Positions 1 to 9,308 of a stretch of 64,000 nucleotides of DNA are shown here, piece after piece (position 1 is the stretch's first letter; each line of letters starts with the position of its first letter). The position numbers and the translations under genes were made by a program. Under the pieces are notes generated by a model. It had not been told where the DNA came from. It saw only the letters and a list, made by a program, of their open reading frames with translations, and did no database searches. Source of the stretch: a virus; IMG/VR virus record IMGVR_UViG_3300034175_000062, positions 1 to 64,000 of that record; one strand, written 5' to 3'.

Positions 1-203
1 GTGTTAGAATAGGTTACCGTAACTGTGTTAGCGATAGTAACAGGAACCGGAGCCATGACAATAACAGGCTGTGGATTCGTGTTGCTGTATGGAATACCAT
101 TAGCTGATGCTGGTACTTGAACTGCGACACGGAAGCCATCCGCGCGCGTGATATCAGCAAATGAATAGGTGTTCTGCGTTGCGTCTCTAATGTTATAAGA
201 CAT
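1..203 (-). CDS. Hypothetical protein, 3' end cut by window edge
   Basis: An open frame runs from ATG at 203 (minus) to the window edge with no stop, giving 67 residues beginning MSYNIRDATQNTYSF. AAGGATAACAA lies just upstream as a ribosome site. The visible part is rich in Val, Pro, Thr and Asn, like virion beta-proteins. It follows the prohead core gene, where T4 has gp68/gp21, but no protease motif is visible. Function not recognised. Confidence 0.55.
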   Translation of the reverse strand, partial: MSYNIRDATQNTYSFADITRADGFRVAVQVPASANGIPYSNTNPQPVIVMAPVPVTIANTVTVTYSN

Positions 204-213
204 TTGTTATCCT

Positions 214-423
214 TTAAAGTGCTGAAACTTTAGCTGCGTTCTCGGCTTCCCTACGGTCGGTGTACTTGCCACCCTTGCGTTGGAAAGATTTCTTACCACT
301 ATTCCAAGAGAATCGACCATAGAACTTACGGTCGATCTTCCTGATGTAGAACTTCTTTCTTTTGGCGTCGGCTCCGCCTGTGTCGAATGATTCTGATAGA
401 ATTTCACACAGACGTTTTGCCAT
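214..423 (-). CDS. Small basic hypothetical protein (gp68 position)
   Basis: 69 residues beginning MAKRLCEILSESF, very rich in Lys and Arg, ending KYTDRREAENAAKVSAL. The start codon touches the stop of the gp67-like gene, so the two are translationally coupled. Its place after portal and gp67 is that of T4 prohead core gp68, but it is half that length and I see no sequence match, so the role in the prohead core is only a positional inference. Confidence 0.7.
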   Translation of the reverse strand: MAKRLCEILSESFDTGGADAKRKKFYIRKIDRKFYGRFSWNSGKKSFQRKGGKYTDRREAENAAKVSAL

Positions 424-671
424 TATGCCTCTTCTTCTTCCTCTTCAGCTGCGGCCTCTGGCTCTTCAGCTGGTGTTTCTACTTGTTCTTCTTCGGCTGC
501 AGCATGCACATCTTGTGCCTGGGCGAAGAAGCTTTGAGCAACTTCTTCACGCTTCGCTTCAACTCGTGCCGTTACCTTAGCTCCAAGAACGTCTAGTACG
601 GCGTCCTCAAACTCTACAGGCTTAGCATTCAGTGCGAAAGCGACTGCGTCCTTCGATTCATATTTATCCAT
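423..671 (-). CDS. 67: Prohead core protein, gp67-like
   Basis: 82 residues: an N-terminal helix-forming half and a C-terminal tail made almost wholly of Glu and Ala. T4 gp67 (80 residues, a component of the internal scaffold of the prohead) has the same size, the same acidic tail and the same position directly after portal gene 20. The start codon overlaps the portal stop by one base. The assignment rests on size, composition and synteny rather than on residue-level identity. Confidence 0.75.
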   Translation of the reverse strand: MDKYESKDAVAFALNAKPVEFEDAVLDVLGAKVTARVEAKREEVAQSFFAQAQDVHAAAEEEQVETPAEEPEAAAEEEEEEA

Positions 672-2260
672 TACTTCGTATCCTCATTCGGCATTTCTGG
701 TAGTTCTGGTTGATCAGCCATTCCTTCGTGGTCTGGATCCAGAACACCTCTGTTGTATTGTGGGTTAAGTAGCTCATCAGCGATCTGCATGTCGATCTCC
801 TCGATCTCCTCATCATCCTGTCGTAGAATGTTCTTACGGATCCACTGATCCGAGAAGTAGATACCACGATAAGGGAAGACTGCCTCAAGTACACCGAGAC
901 GGTTATTGATGACTTCACTCTCCTTCAGCTCAGAGAAGTAGTTATCTCGAGCGAATTTGAAGGTGATTCCGTCCTTGATAACCAGCCAATCATCATAGGT
1001 TGCAATACCCTTTAGAATGATCTGCTTCTCAAGTACATGTAGGAATAGACGTGAGAACTTAGTACGCAGACGGTCGATGAACTTAGCGAACTTGATCTCG
1101 TCACGAGAGATTTGAGTAGCACGACCTAGATCGAACATTGCCTCAGAGTCTAGACGAGTAACAGGAACGTTGAGTGAACGGTATAGCTGCTTCTGGAAGT
1201 AAAGGACGTCATCCATCTCGCCAAGGTTCTGGCCGCCTGGAAGAGTCGTCACTTCAGTACCACGACCACCTTCACGACGAGGTAGCCAGAAGTCTTCTAG
1301 CATCGTCATGTACTTGCGATCATCACGGATCTCGCCCGAGCCGGCATCATAGACAAGACGATTCTTATGCTTCGTCATGATGTCTTTTAGATACTGCTCA
1401 CCCTTCATCTTCGGAAGGTTGCCGATGTCCACATACCAGATACGACGTTCTGGGGCGCGTGATAGACGGTAGATGATGGCTGCGTTTTCTAGAGTACGTA
1501 GCTGGTTGCACTCACGGATACACTTCTGCATGTGAGATAGAACCATCGTACCATTTGGATCAGTCAGACCTGAGCTTACAAGAACGATAGAGTCGCGAGC
1601 AATCTTCAGACCATTTTGGTTAGATACTGCAACTCCAGGAGTCTGAGACTTAGTCGCAAAACCCTGCTCATTGTAGACGTAGTACTCACTGACAGTCTTA
1701 GTAACTGCCGCATCTGACGGCATACCTGGACGACCAACAATTGGAGTCTTCTTGACTTCGCGTACTTTACGGACCTTACGAGGATCCAGATAGCGGAGCT
1801 CTTTAATTCCCAGCTTCGGATCTTCTACGATTACGTGATAGTAAAGACGGCCATCGATATACCAACGACGGAATACATCGTATGGATTGTGCTTGAACTC
1901 AAGTAGTCGGAGGACCGTCTTGAACTCTTCTGCTAGGGCTTTCTTTACTTTGTCGCTTGCCACGACATCATCTAGTACGATATCAACCACGTCCTGGTCG
2001 TCGTCTAGGGTAATAGCTTCATTGACGATCTCGTCGACAGCAGAATCTACTTCTGGCTGCTGAGCTACTTCGCGATACTTACTGATCAGATCAGCTTCAT
2101 TACGTACAGTGCCATCGAGATCGATGGCAGTTCCATAAGATCCACCGGTCGCCGTGGATGTAACAGTGACGGCACCATCGTCGTTAACTTGGGGTGCGAA
2201 TGAGACAGCCTCGTTGTCGAGCTGTGTCTTCCTCTTGAATTCGAAGCCAAATAGCTGCAT
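671..2260 (-). CDS. 20: Portal vertex protein gp20
   Basis: 529 residues, the normal size for T4 gp20 (524). It forms the dodecameric ring at the unique capsid vertex through which DNA is packaged and to which the neck attaches. Recognisable T4-type stretches include YRxVAxQPEVDxAVDEIVNEAI near residue 60-80, PERRIWYVDIGNLPKMKGEQY near 270 and the LNVPVTRLD segment near 365. CTGGAG precedes ATG at 2260. It follows the tail-tube gene after a strong intergenic hairpin and a TAAATA-type late promoter. Confidence 0.96.
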   Translation of the reverse strand: MQLFGFEFKRKTQLDNEAVSFAPQVNDDGAVTVTSTATGGSYGTAIDLDGTVRNEADLISKYREVAQQPEVDSAVDEIVNEAITLDDDQDVVDIVLDDVVASDKVKKALAEEFKTVLRLLEFKHNPYDVFRRWYIDGRLYYHVIVEDPKLGIKELRYLDPRKVRKVREVKKTPIVGRPGMPSDAAVTKTVSEYYVYNEQGFATKSQTPGVAVSNQNGLKIARDSIVLVSSGLTDPNGTMVLSHMQKCIRECNQLRTLENAAIIYRLSRAPERRIWYVDIGNLPKMKGEQYLKDIMTKHKNRLVYDAGSGEIRDDRKYMTMLEDFWLPRREGGRGTEVTTLPGGQNLGEMDDVLYFQKQLYRSLNVPVTRLDSEAMFDLGRATQISRDEIKFAKFIDRLRTKFSRLFLHVLEKQIILKGIATYDDWLVIKDGITFKFARDNYFSELKESEVINNRLGVLEAVFPYRGIYFSDQWIRKNILRQDDEEIEEIDMQIADELLNPQYNRGVLDPDHEGMADQPELPEMPNEDTK

Positions 2261-2276
2261 TAGTGTCTCCAGGGCA

Positions 2277-2303
2277 ATGAGAGGGGCTTTTGGCCCCTCT
2301 CAT
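2277..2303 (-). other. Intergenic hairpin between tail tube and portal genes
   Basis: An 11-bp perfect inverted repeat, ATGAGAGGGGC / GCCCCTCTCAT, with a 5-base loop. On the minus strand it is not followed by a T-run, so it looks more like an attenuator or mRNA-processing/stability hairpin than a full terminator. It separates the abundant tube protein from the low-copy portal. Confidence 0.7.
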
Positions 2304-2329
2304 CTAATCATAAAAGTGACCTTCGGATC

Positions 2330-2336
2330 TATTTAT
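2330..2336 (-). promoter_or_regulatory. Late-promoter-like TAAATA box before portal gene
   Basis: Minus-strand AATAAATA, one base from the T4 late consensus TATAAATA, about 70 nt upstream of the portal start and just ahead of the intergenic hairpin. Confidence 0.45.
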
Positions 2337-2881
2337 TAGAGTCCGAAGAAGCTACCAGTTGACTCTAGATCCCACCAATCGAATGCGAAGGTGCAGTCGA
2401 AGGTCTCGATCTGGTTCTTATTGTCCCAGCTCAGCTCGATAGGACCAACGTTGGTTGGGAAGATGCCGACCATCTCATACTTACGTAGGACGTCGCCTTC
2501 CTTACCGAACTGAGTGATGACTGCATTCTTCTTGTAGTCACGATCAGTACGTAGGTTCTCTACCATTGAGTTCTGGTACGTTGACCAACGCTCAAGCATA
2601 TCACGAACTGCGAAGTCTTCATCATTCATGATGTTGACGTTCCAGTCTGGGAATGTACGGTCGCCGGATACCTTGATATCACGACCGAAGTAACCAACAG
2701 GAATCGACTCGACGATAGCTGGTGGAAGTTGGGTTGCACGGCACATGAACTTGAACTTTTCAATAGCGACGCCCGAAGCAGTTCCTGCAGGTGGATTGTT
2801 GATTTCCACCTGGAAGAGCGTAGGACGAGCACCATGGAAAGTCAGACCACGTGACTTAAAGTCTTGCACGTTAAATGCCAT
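2336..2881 (-). CDS. 19: Tail tube protein gp19
   Basis: 181 residues, close to T4 gp19 (163). It polymerises into the inner tube of the contractile tail. The N-terminal NVQDFKSRG, central TFPDWNVNIMNDEDF and C-terminal FDCTFAFDWWDLESTG segments match the T4-type tube family. AGGAGAAAACCA precedes ATG. It lies directly after the sheath gene, as in T4. Confidence 0.95.
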   Translation of the reverse strand: MAFNVQDFKSRGLTFHGARPTLFQVEINNPPAGTASGVAIEKFKFMCRATQLPPAIVESIPVGYFGRDIKVSGDRTFPDWNVNIMNDEDFAVRDMLERWSTYQNSMVENLRTDRDYKKNAVITQFGKEGDVLRKYEMVGIFPTNVGPIELSWDNKNQIETFDCTFAFDWWDLESTGSFFGL

Positions 2882-2905
2882 TGGTTTTCTCCTCTATACT
2901 ACTTA

Positions 2906-4933
2906 TTAGAACTGGCCGACGATCTCATTAAACTGAACACCGCTACGAACCGCAACGAAGTTAAGCTGAATGTTATTGATTGCCCTGTTTGGCTTGACGT
3001 AGATATCACCAACGAAGCTCTCTGAATCGATTACTTCAGCAGTGTTATTGGTAGCGTCGCAAACCACTAGGAAGTCCGTTACACCACGACGGCCCTGGAT
3101 ATCACGAAGATATGGAACGATCTTGCTGCGGAACTGTGCACGGGTGAAGTCATCATTGAACTCGAATAGTAGGCTCTTGCTGTAGTTAGCGATTGCCTTC
3201 TCGATCGTGATGAATAGACGACGTACGTTGATGTGCGCGAACGGTGAAGCCTTACGCAGTAGCGTCTTATCGCCGAACAGGATAGTACCTGAACCTGGCT
3301 GGACGATTACTGGGTTGATCGAGTGCTTGTAAAGGATGTCACGCTGAGCCTTGTTTGGGCTATACGCAAGCTTTACAGCATTCTTGATCTGTCCACGGTT
3401 CTGACCCGCTGGTGACCACCATGAGTCATTCGTGTGATCAGTACGGACACAGAGTCCAGCGATATCACCGTTTAGTGGGATCCAACGATAGATATCATTG
3501 TACTTGTCGTACATGTACTTGTAGCCTGAGTCCATGAAAGCGTATGAGCTTGCACGTACTAGGTTAGCGAACTCTACAGCAGCATCTACTTCACGTCCAA
3601 TGTTGCCAACCACAGCCTCCTTAGGAGGTGAGATGAAGCTCATGCAGTCCTTACGAACTTCAGTGATATTGTCGATGATGTAGTTGGTTAGAGTTGCATA
3701 GTCCGAAAGACGAGCCTTACCGCTTAGGATTAGACTTACGTCGATGTCCTCTGCGTTCTTAAAGATGTCGTAACCCTGTGCTAGGTTAGCAAGAGCGATA
3801 ACATCCTCGCCGTCACCATCAGTACCACCAGCCATACGGACACTTAGTGGGGCGTCGGTTGAAGGAGTAACAATAGTGTTAGCATTTGCGGCAGGAGCAC
3901 CGTCACGGTCAGAAGCAACCCAGACATACTGTGAGTCTGCGTTGATGACGGTACGGAAGTGGTTGGTTGAGTTATCAGCAGTCTTAGCACCACGAACACG
4001 AGACAGACCGAAGAAGGTCTCAAGAACAGTACCAGGAGTGCCGGTGAACTTACCAGCATCGTCGACGACTACAGCGTGAACTTCATCAACTGCAGCAGTG
4101 TTACCAAACGCAGCATTGTACGTTGAGATACCAGGAGCTGCGTCTACTAGGTCATGGAATTCCCAGTAACGGCTGATTGAGTCCGACTGCCAGTTAACAT
4201 ATAGACGATATGGAGTCGCGAAGGTAACATTGAATGACGCGATGGTTGAGTTTGAGGTAACTGGGCTGATTGCAGCAACCTTGAGGAACTGAGTTCCAAC
4301 AGTGTTGTTACCAACCTTGATGTTATCACCAACCTGTAGAGCACCACGGACAGCGAATGCCTGAGTGTTAGCAGTTAGCTGAGTGCCCGAACCGGTGAAA
4401 CCGACTGAGACAGTTGCAACGCTGCTGCCGACATTAACTGAGAAGTTAGAAGTCGTAGCAATGTCTACACCATTGACGATTGGAAGCGCCTTGAAGTAAG
4501 CATTTGGACTATCACATACAGATACACGTAGTGAGTTACCGAGATCTCCAGCATACCTAGCAACGTAACCTACGTTAGCACTGAAGGTCTTAGATGCATA
4601 TGCATCCGAGTTTAGAACAGTTTGACTATTTGCATCGGGAGCAACAGAACCTGGGAAGACAGCCATAGCTGACACACCGTTACTTACACGAACCACATGG
4701 AGTGAGTCGGCGTAAGATAGGAAGCTCGACGCGACGAACCAAGTTTCAGCGTTTAGGCTGCTTGGCTTTCCGGTCTTTGCGACTAGTTCTGGCTCAGACG
4801 TAACAAGAAACCTCTGACCAACCGGGCCCCAACGGAAGACACCAGCGATTGCTGCTTCTGTTGAAGAAACTGCTGGTACTCCAGTTGCCAGATCAATTTC
4901 AGAGATATTAACGCCTGGACTTACTTGAAACAT
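2906..4933 (-). CDS. 18: Contractile tail sheath protein gp18
   Basis: 675 residues (T4 gp18 659). The N-terminus SPGVNISEIDLATGVPAVSST is the typical sheath start. The C-terminal domain with LRDIQGRRGVTDFLVVCDATNNT and YVKPNRAINNIQLNFVAVRSG is the conserved region that binds the tube and links neighbouring subunits. GAAAGGAG precedes ATG. It contracts to drive the tube through the host envelope. A TAAATA-type late promoter lies 37 nt upstream. Confidence 0.97.
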   Translation of the reverse strand: MFQVSPGVNISEIDLATGVPAVSSTEAAIAGVFRWGPVGQRFLVTSEPELVAKTGKPSSLNAETWFVASSFLSYADSLHVVRVSNGVSAMAVFPGSVAPDANSQTVLNSDAYASKTFSANVGYVARYAGDLGNSLRVSVCDSPNAYFKALPIVNGVDIATTSNFSVNVGSSVATVSVGFTGSGTQLTANTQAFAVRGALQVGDNIKVGNNTVGTQFLKVAAISPVTSNSTIASFNVTFATPYRLYVNWQSDSISRYWEFHDLVDAAPGISTYNAAFGNTAAVDEVHAVVVDDAGKFTGTPGTVLETFFGLSRVRGAKTADNSTNHFRTVINADSQYVWVASDRDGAPAANANTIVTPSTDAPLSVRMAGGTDGDGEDVIALANLAQGYDIFKNAEDIDVSLILSGKARLSDYATLTNYIIDNITEVRKDCMSFISPPKEAVVGNIGREVDAAVEFANLVRASSYAFMDSGYKYMYDKYNDIYRWIPLNGDIAGLCVRTDHTNDSWWSPAGQNRGQIKNAVKLAYSPNKAQRDILYKHSINPVIVQPGSGTILFGDKTLLRKASPFAHINVRRLFITIEKAIANYSKSLLFEFNDDFTRAQFRSKIVPYLRDIQGRRGVTDFLVVCDATNNTAEVIDSESFVGDIYVKPNRAINNIQLNFVAVRSGVQFNEIVGQF

Positions 4934-4968
4934 TGGATTCTCCTTTCGTCCAAATTATATGCTTTCCT

Positions 4969-4977
4969 TTATTTATT
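4969..4977 (-). promoter_or_regulatory. Late promoter-like box before sheath gene
   Basis: Minus-strand AATAAATAA, matching the core TAAATA of the T4 late promoter, placed 37 nt upstream of the sheath start in the short gap after the terminase gene. Confidence 0.6.
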
Positions 4978-4989
4978 CGATGCCGAACC

Positions 4990-6639
4990 TTACCAACTAC
5001 CCATCCAGTTCCATCCAGCAGGCGCTTGCTCTTCATCTTGCTCACCCTGGCCATCGACTAGGAATCCGAACGGAGTTAGATCTTCTTCTAGCTCAGCGTC
5101 AGTCTTTTCCCTCAATCGGATCAATGTGTTAATGTCAGTCAGCTCTTTGAAGAACGTCTGGTTAGTCATCCAAGCAAAGAATACGAGACCCATAACAAGA
5201 TCGTCGTGCTTACCTGGTTCGGCCTGATATCCATTGCCTTTACGGGAGAAGGTTGATAATTCATGGATAGTTTCAAAGTCGTGGACCACTAATTGCTGTT
5301 GCTCTATCAATAGCTTAAGCATCGCACAGCCCGCAGCTTTTAGGGGATTAGTAGTCCTAATGCCCATGTCTATGCCTTTTCCACCAAAACCTCCACAGAT
5401 TCTCTTTCCTGCTCGGCCGGCGTTCTCGGTGAATAGAACACCCTCATATTCATACTCATCGTACAGAATACGCGATACTTCTTCACCAATATCGTTAAGT
5501 TCTACCAGGACGACAGAATTATTATACGTCTGTAGAATTGGCAGAAGCATCTTAGCATAGTCAGATGGCGAGACCAGGTTGTTCCTGAACGTGACCGCCT
5601 GTTGATATGGCATCTTGGTTACATCGATGATACTGAAAGCTGAGTAGTCGAGTCCCTTACCACGAGATACGTCAACCAGAGTAACATAGACATGACCTTC
5701 GACGGGCTCCATGTACTTATTGAGACCCTGCGACGTATAGATCGGAATCTGATGGACTAGATTCTTTAGCGCCTGACCATTGATGAGAGTGTTCGAGCTA
5801 CCGAGGAACTCAACGTTATACTCCTGGTTGAACTTCTCTTCATCGTTACCCATACCCTCGATGACAGCTTTACGCCAAGCTTCATCACGACCGGGAACCT
5901 GAGTCCAGATGACCTTGATCGGGTTGTAGCTATTACGACCAGTGTTAGCTTCAGCCCAGAGTTTATGGAAGTGGTTCAGTCCATTAGGCGTAGAAACTAG
6001 TACGACCTTTGTCGTCTTACCAGATGAAATGGTTGGGAAGACCGATGTAAAGAACTCATCCCAGTTCTCGATGAACGCTGCCTCATCGATGAATAGTAGG
6101 TTGATGGTATAACCACGAATGTTATCGCTTGAAGTCGAACCAGCTAGAACACGTGATCCGTTCTCTAGTAGGATGGTTCCCTTGTTCTTCTCGACGATAC
6201 CCTGTTGCAGCCACTTCGGCAGATACTGATAAGCCAGCTGGACTTTGTTCAGAATCTCTCGAGCGGTATCACCCTTGTTGGCTAGTAGAGCTACTGTCTT
6301 CTCAGGAGTAAACAGAACATACCACAGGATGAACGCACAGGTAGTAGTCGACTTACCAGCCTGACGAGCAGTGGTAATGATCGACATACGATTCTCTACC
6401 ATCGAGCGGACCATGTCCTTCTGGTAGTCGTAGAGTTTGAAGTTAACGAGACCATCATCGACGTTGACGATCTTCATGTAGGTCTCAATGAAGTAGATCG
6501 GATCCTGTGAACACTTCAGGTATTCACTCATACGCTCTGGAGTCCAGTCTACCGACTCTCCTTCACGCTTTAGGTTAGGGTTGCCGAGATAACCCTTACT
6601 GATCTCGATGTCTTCTACTAGATTATCCGGTTTGCTCAT
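4990..6639 (-). CDS. 17: Terminase large subunit gp17 (packaging ATPase/nuclease)
   Basis: 549 residues. Walker A TTARQAGKST at about 89-98 and Walker B LLFIDE at 181-186 form the ATPase that pumps DNA into the prohead. The C-terminal nuclease carries the three acidic sites expected for T4 gp17: D323 (TLVDVSRGKGLDYS), E380 (VVLVELND) and the HDD near 478-480 that cleaves the concatemer. It overlaps the small terminase gene and precedes the sheath gene, the T4 order. Confidence 0.97.
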   Translation of the reverse strand: MSKPDNLVEDIEISKGYLGNPNLKREGESVDWTPERMSEYLKCSQDPIYFIETYMKIVNVDDGLVNFKLYDYQKDMVRSMVENRMSIITTARQAGKSTTTCAFILWYVLFTPEKTVALLANKGDTAREILNKVQLAYQYLPKWLQQGIVEKNKGTILLENGSRVLAGSTSSDNIRGYTINLLFIDEAAFIENWDEFFTSVFPTISSGKTTKVVLVSTPNGLNHFHKLWAEANTGRNSYNPIKVIWTQVPGRDEAWRKAVIEGMGNDEEKFNQEYNVEFLGSSNTLINGQALKNLVHQIPIYTSQGLNKYMEPVEGHVYVTLVDVSRGKGLDYSAFSIIDVTKMPYQQAVTFRNNLVSPSDYAKMLLPILQTYNNSVVLVELNDIGEEVSRILYDEYEYEGVLFTENAGRAGKRICGGFGGKGIDMGIRTTNPLKAAGCAMLKLLIEQQQLVVHDFETIHELSTFSRKGNGYQAEPGKHDDLVMGLVFFAWMTNQTFFKELTDINTLIRLREKTDAELEEDLTPFGFLVDGQGEQDEEQAPAGWNWMGSW

Positions 6640-7078
6640 CGTTCTTCTTATTCATATCGATCAGCATCCTCTGCAGTTCAGCTGTTGATCCTACAAATAG
6701 ATTGTTCTGTACGGAGCCTGGAACTCGTGGTGTAGTTGTCTTCTGATCTTTTGGTTGTAGTTCTTGCTTCTTCTTGTGAAGAGCTACGAAGTCATTATTG
6801 AGATCTGCACTCGTCTTCAGAAGGTTTGCAACAACTTCAAAGGCACGAGGATGCTGAGACTGCTTAGCAATTACTAGCAGCTCAGCAATAGCCTCATCGC
6901 TCTGCGCGATCAGATTGACCATGTTATCACGAGCGAATGCGATATCCTTATCGATCTCTTCGCTGTTAGTCTGCACGATCTCTTGATCTGGTTCGTATGG
7001 AGTGACAGCATTAATGTCGTCTCCACTCGATGTTAGGTTCATGCCTAACGCTTTTCTGATGATATCATCGCTCATCAT
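6623..7078 (-). CDS. 16: Terminase small subunit gp16
   Basis: 151 residues, similar in size to T4 gp16 (164). The central part ARDNMVNLIAQSDEAIAELL and PRAFEVVANLLKTSADLN is the helical pair typical of T4-type small terminases, which assemble as a ring that recognises DNA and regulates gp17. It overlaps both neighbours (gp15 end and gp17 start), so the three are co-translated. AGGACCAA precedes ATG. Confidence 0.93.
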   Translation of the reverse strand: MMSDDIIRKALGMNLTSSGDDINAVTPYEPDQEIVQTNSEEIDKDIAFARDNMVNLIAQSDEAIAELLVIAKQSQHPRAFEVVANLLKTSADLNNDFVALHKKKQELQPKDQKTTTPRVPGSVQNNLFVGSTAELQRMLIDMNKKNDEQTG

Positions 7079-7868
7079 TTGGTCCTAGAATTGATACGAT
7101 ATAGCCAAAGTCCGTATTGGCTTCAATTTCCGTATACGGAATCGTATCTGAAAGATGGGTTGTTGGGTCACCGTTAGCCGTTAGGCCTGGCTGCACTCGG
7201 ACAGTATCAAACTCTGTATTACCATAGCTCTCGTCATAGAGGTTTACATTCACCCTCTTGATGATGCCACCGGTATCTGCTCCGGCAATAGGACCTGCAA
7301 ACTGAACCTTCATAGTGAAGTTCAGAGTCCAGATCAGCTTACGCCTATTCTCTTCAACACCCCAGGAGTCATTATCGAACTGGACGTTGTTTAGAACGAT
7401 CGGAATGTTAAGCTCATATCCCATCTCAGGAACTAGCTTAGATACGACGGTTAGAGCTGGAGAGAAGTATGGAAGGATGTTCTCGAGAACACGAAGACCA
7501 TCTTCCTCTTGATCAGCATAGATGAACAGCTGGAAGTCAATGTTGTATGGTACACCAACAAACTGTGACTTGTTCTCGTATCGACGAGTAAGTGTAGCCT
7601 GAACAGCACGCTCAGAATCGTATCGCGGAGAACCAGCTAGGAATGACATCGCCGGACTGACAGCAGCAACCTTTCGGTTTAGCTCAGAATCGCTATTCAC
7701 ACGAGCGAGTAACTTATCTTGAGAACCATAGATGATAGGAACTTTGACCGACTTAGTCTTAGTTCCCTCTTCTTCGTAGATTCTGCTGATGGTGATATCG
7801 TTAAAGAGCGTTCCAAAGATAGTCACGAACTTACGAGTTAGACCGAAGTAGTAGTTCTTACCAAACAT
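7065..7868 (-). CDS. 15: Tail completion / sheath stabiliser protein gp15
   Basis: 267 residues (T4 gp15 272). The start MFGKNYYFGLTRKFVTIFGTLFND and the middle YADQEEDGLRVLENILPYFSPALTV correspond to the T4 family. It forms the hexameric ring that caps the tail and joins it to the neck. The start overlaps the gp14 stop by one base. Confidence 0.95.
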   Translation of the reverse strand: MFGKNYYFGLTRKFVTIFGTLFNDITISRIYEEEGTKTKSVKVPIIYGSQDKLLARVNSDSELNRKVAAVSPAMSFLAGSPRYDSERAVQATLTRRYENKSQFVGVPYNIDFQLFIYADQEEDGLRVLENILPYFSPALTVVSKLVPEMGYELNIPIVLNNVQFDNDSWGVEENRRKLIWTLNFTMKVQFAGPIAGADTGGIIKRVNVNLYDESYGNTEFDTVRVQPGLTANGDPTTHLSDTIPYTEIEANTDFGYIVSILGPNDER

Positions 7869-8521
7869 TATAGCCCTCCTCCCATGCTAAACGGATCTTT
7901 CTCGTCGAAGTCCAGAACCTCTGGAGTCTCGTCTTGGAACTCTTCCGTCTGGTCCATCCAATCCATCTCAACAGTCTGCTCGAGCTCATCCTGTCCAGTA
8001 GTGAACTGAGTCTCAATGTCATCGATCTCGGCGATACCGGTACGGAACAGCTGGCCGTTGTACTCAATAAGCTCACAAGTCAGATCATAAGTATTCAGCT
8101 TACCGAGCTGGTAGAACACAGCCTGGTGGTTAACATACTTGATCTCGTAGCACTTCTTATCGAGCGGAAGATATACTAGATCGCCCTCACGTGGACGTGG
8201 TAGATCTGGCAGCTGAGTTCCAAATGTCTTTTGAGCGACAGTGAAAGTGATCTGATCACGAATCTCCCAGCCGAGCTGTGCAGACATGAACTTACCGTCA
8301 CCCTGGAATCCGTCAACGCTCTTAACATAAGCCTCAAGTACGACGACACGCTCAAAGATAGACTGATCGCTCTCACGAAAGATCTCATCCATCGATGCGT
8401 TAGTACGTGGCAGATAAAATACGTTAAAACCGTAGATCTGAATGCTCTCGATAATGAGAGACTCGAGCAGATTCTGCTGTCCTGGATGTGTGTATTGATT
8501 AAAGTAGCCGTTGATAGCCAT
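7868..8521 (-). CDS. 14: Neck protein gp14
   Basis: 217 residues (T4 gp14 256). The segment NLLESLIIESIQIYGFNVFYLPR and the DLVYLPLDKKCYEIKYVN stretch match the T4 neck family that joins portal and tail. I chose ATG at 8521; an in-frame TTG at 8524 is possible but has no better ribosome site. It is tightly packed between gp13 and gp15. Confidence 0.93.
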   Translation of the reverse strand: MAINGYFNQYTHPGQQNLLESLIIESIQIYGFNVFYLPRTNASMDEIFRESDQSIFERVVVLEAYVKSVDGFQGDGKFMSAQLGWEIRDQITFTVAQKTFGTQLPDLPRPREGDLVYLPLDKKCYEIKYVNHQAVFYQLGKLNTYDLTCELIEYNGQLFRTGIAEIDDIETQFTTGQDELEQTVEMDWMDQTEEFQDETPEVLDFDEKDPFSMGGGL

Positions 8522-8524
8522 CAA

Positions 8525-9268
8525 TTATCCAATCATATCAGTGACAGGCAGTGAGTAGCTGTTGATCATCTCATGCTCCATCGCCTTGATCTCTTCTTCA
8601 GCTTCGTCAAAGACTTGCTGGCCGTTAAATGTAGCACCACCTGGCATCTGCATGTTACCAAACTTCTTGAGGTTGTTACCCCACTGACGCTTGATAAGTG
8701 CAGTTGCATAACGGAGCAGCCAACGATCTGACCATGCGTCCTGATAGATGTCTGGATCTACGACTTGGTATGCTTCCACGACAAGATACTGGTTGACTTC
8801 TACGAGGTCCCAGTTCATATCGATGTTGAGCTTGTTCATGTGACGGTTGTAGCGAATAGGCTTCTCGCCGATCAGGATCTCCTGAAGGACGTTAAGGTTC
8901 TGGCGCATCATGTAGTAAGGAACGATATCCCAGCTACTGATCGCGAACATGTCATTCATAGCCATCTGGTACTGTACGTTAAACAGACCATCCTGTCCGC
9001 TAGCTAGGAAGCCGAGCTGGAACAGCTTTACTGCACCGATAATGTTCTCAGGCAGAATGATGTACTTGTTTTCTTTGTCTTCAGCTGAGATGATGTGCTT
9101 ATAGTAGATCTTCTCAGAACCATCAAAGTGGTAGTCCCAATAGTAACGCAGGGCTTCGTCCACACGATCATCGACCTGTGTGTCATCTACGTTGATCTCG
9201 ATAACAGGCTTACCGAGTGAGCGTAGGCAGTATTCTTTAAAGGCTGTACGATCTTGTGGCTTGGCCAT
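8525..9268 (-). CDS. 13: Neck protein gp13
   Basis: 247 residues, shorter than coliphage T4 gp13 (309) but like the cyanophage-type versions. FKEYCLRSLGKPVIEINVDDTQVDDRVDEALRYYWDYHFDG at residues 9-50 is the characteristic N-terminus. It forms the neck ring beneath the portal with gp14. AAGGGAACTGCC precedes ATG. It is the first gene of the minus-strand gp13-gp67 run. Confidence 0.93.
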   Translation of the reverse strand: MAKPQDRTAFKEYCLRSLGKPVIEINVDDTQVDDRVDEALRYYWDYHFDGSEKIYYKHIISAEDKENKYIILPENIIGAVKLFQLGFLASGQDGLFNVQYQMAMNDMFAISSWDIVPYYMMRQNLNVLQEILIGEKPIRYNRHMNKLNIDMNWDLVEVNQYLVVEAYQVVDPDIYQDAWSDRWLLRYATALIKRQWGNNLKKFGNMQMPGGATFNGQQVFDEAEEEIKAMEHEMINSYSLPVTDMIG

Positions 9269-9285
9269 GGCAGTTCCCTTTATCG

Positions 9286-9292
9286 TATTTAG
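9286..9292 (-). promoter_or_regulatory. Late promoter-like box (proximal) before gp13
   Basis: Minus-strand CTAAATA, 18 nt from the gp13 start. This is very close, so the second copy 16 nt further upstream is the likelier functional one. Confidence 0.4.
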
Positions 9293-9301
9293 TCATACGG
9301 A

Positions 9302-9308
9302 TATTTAG
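9302..9308 (-). promoter_or_regulatory. Late promoter-like box (distal) before gp13
   Basis: Minus-strand CTAAATA, 34 nt from the gp13 start, the same distance range as the exact TATAAATA boxes elsewhere in the window. Confidence 0.55.

Noticed and set aside
207-407. 66-codon minus-strand frame overlapping the 69-residue gene
   Set aside because: The other frame has start-stop overlap with gp67; this one does not.
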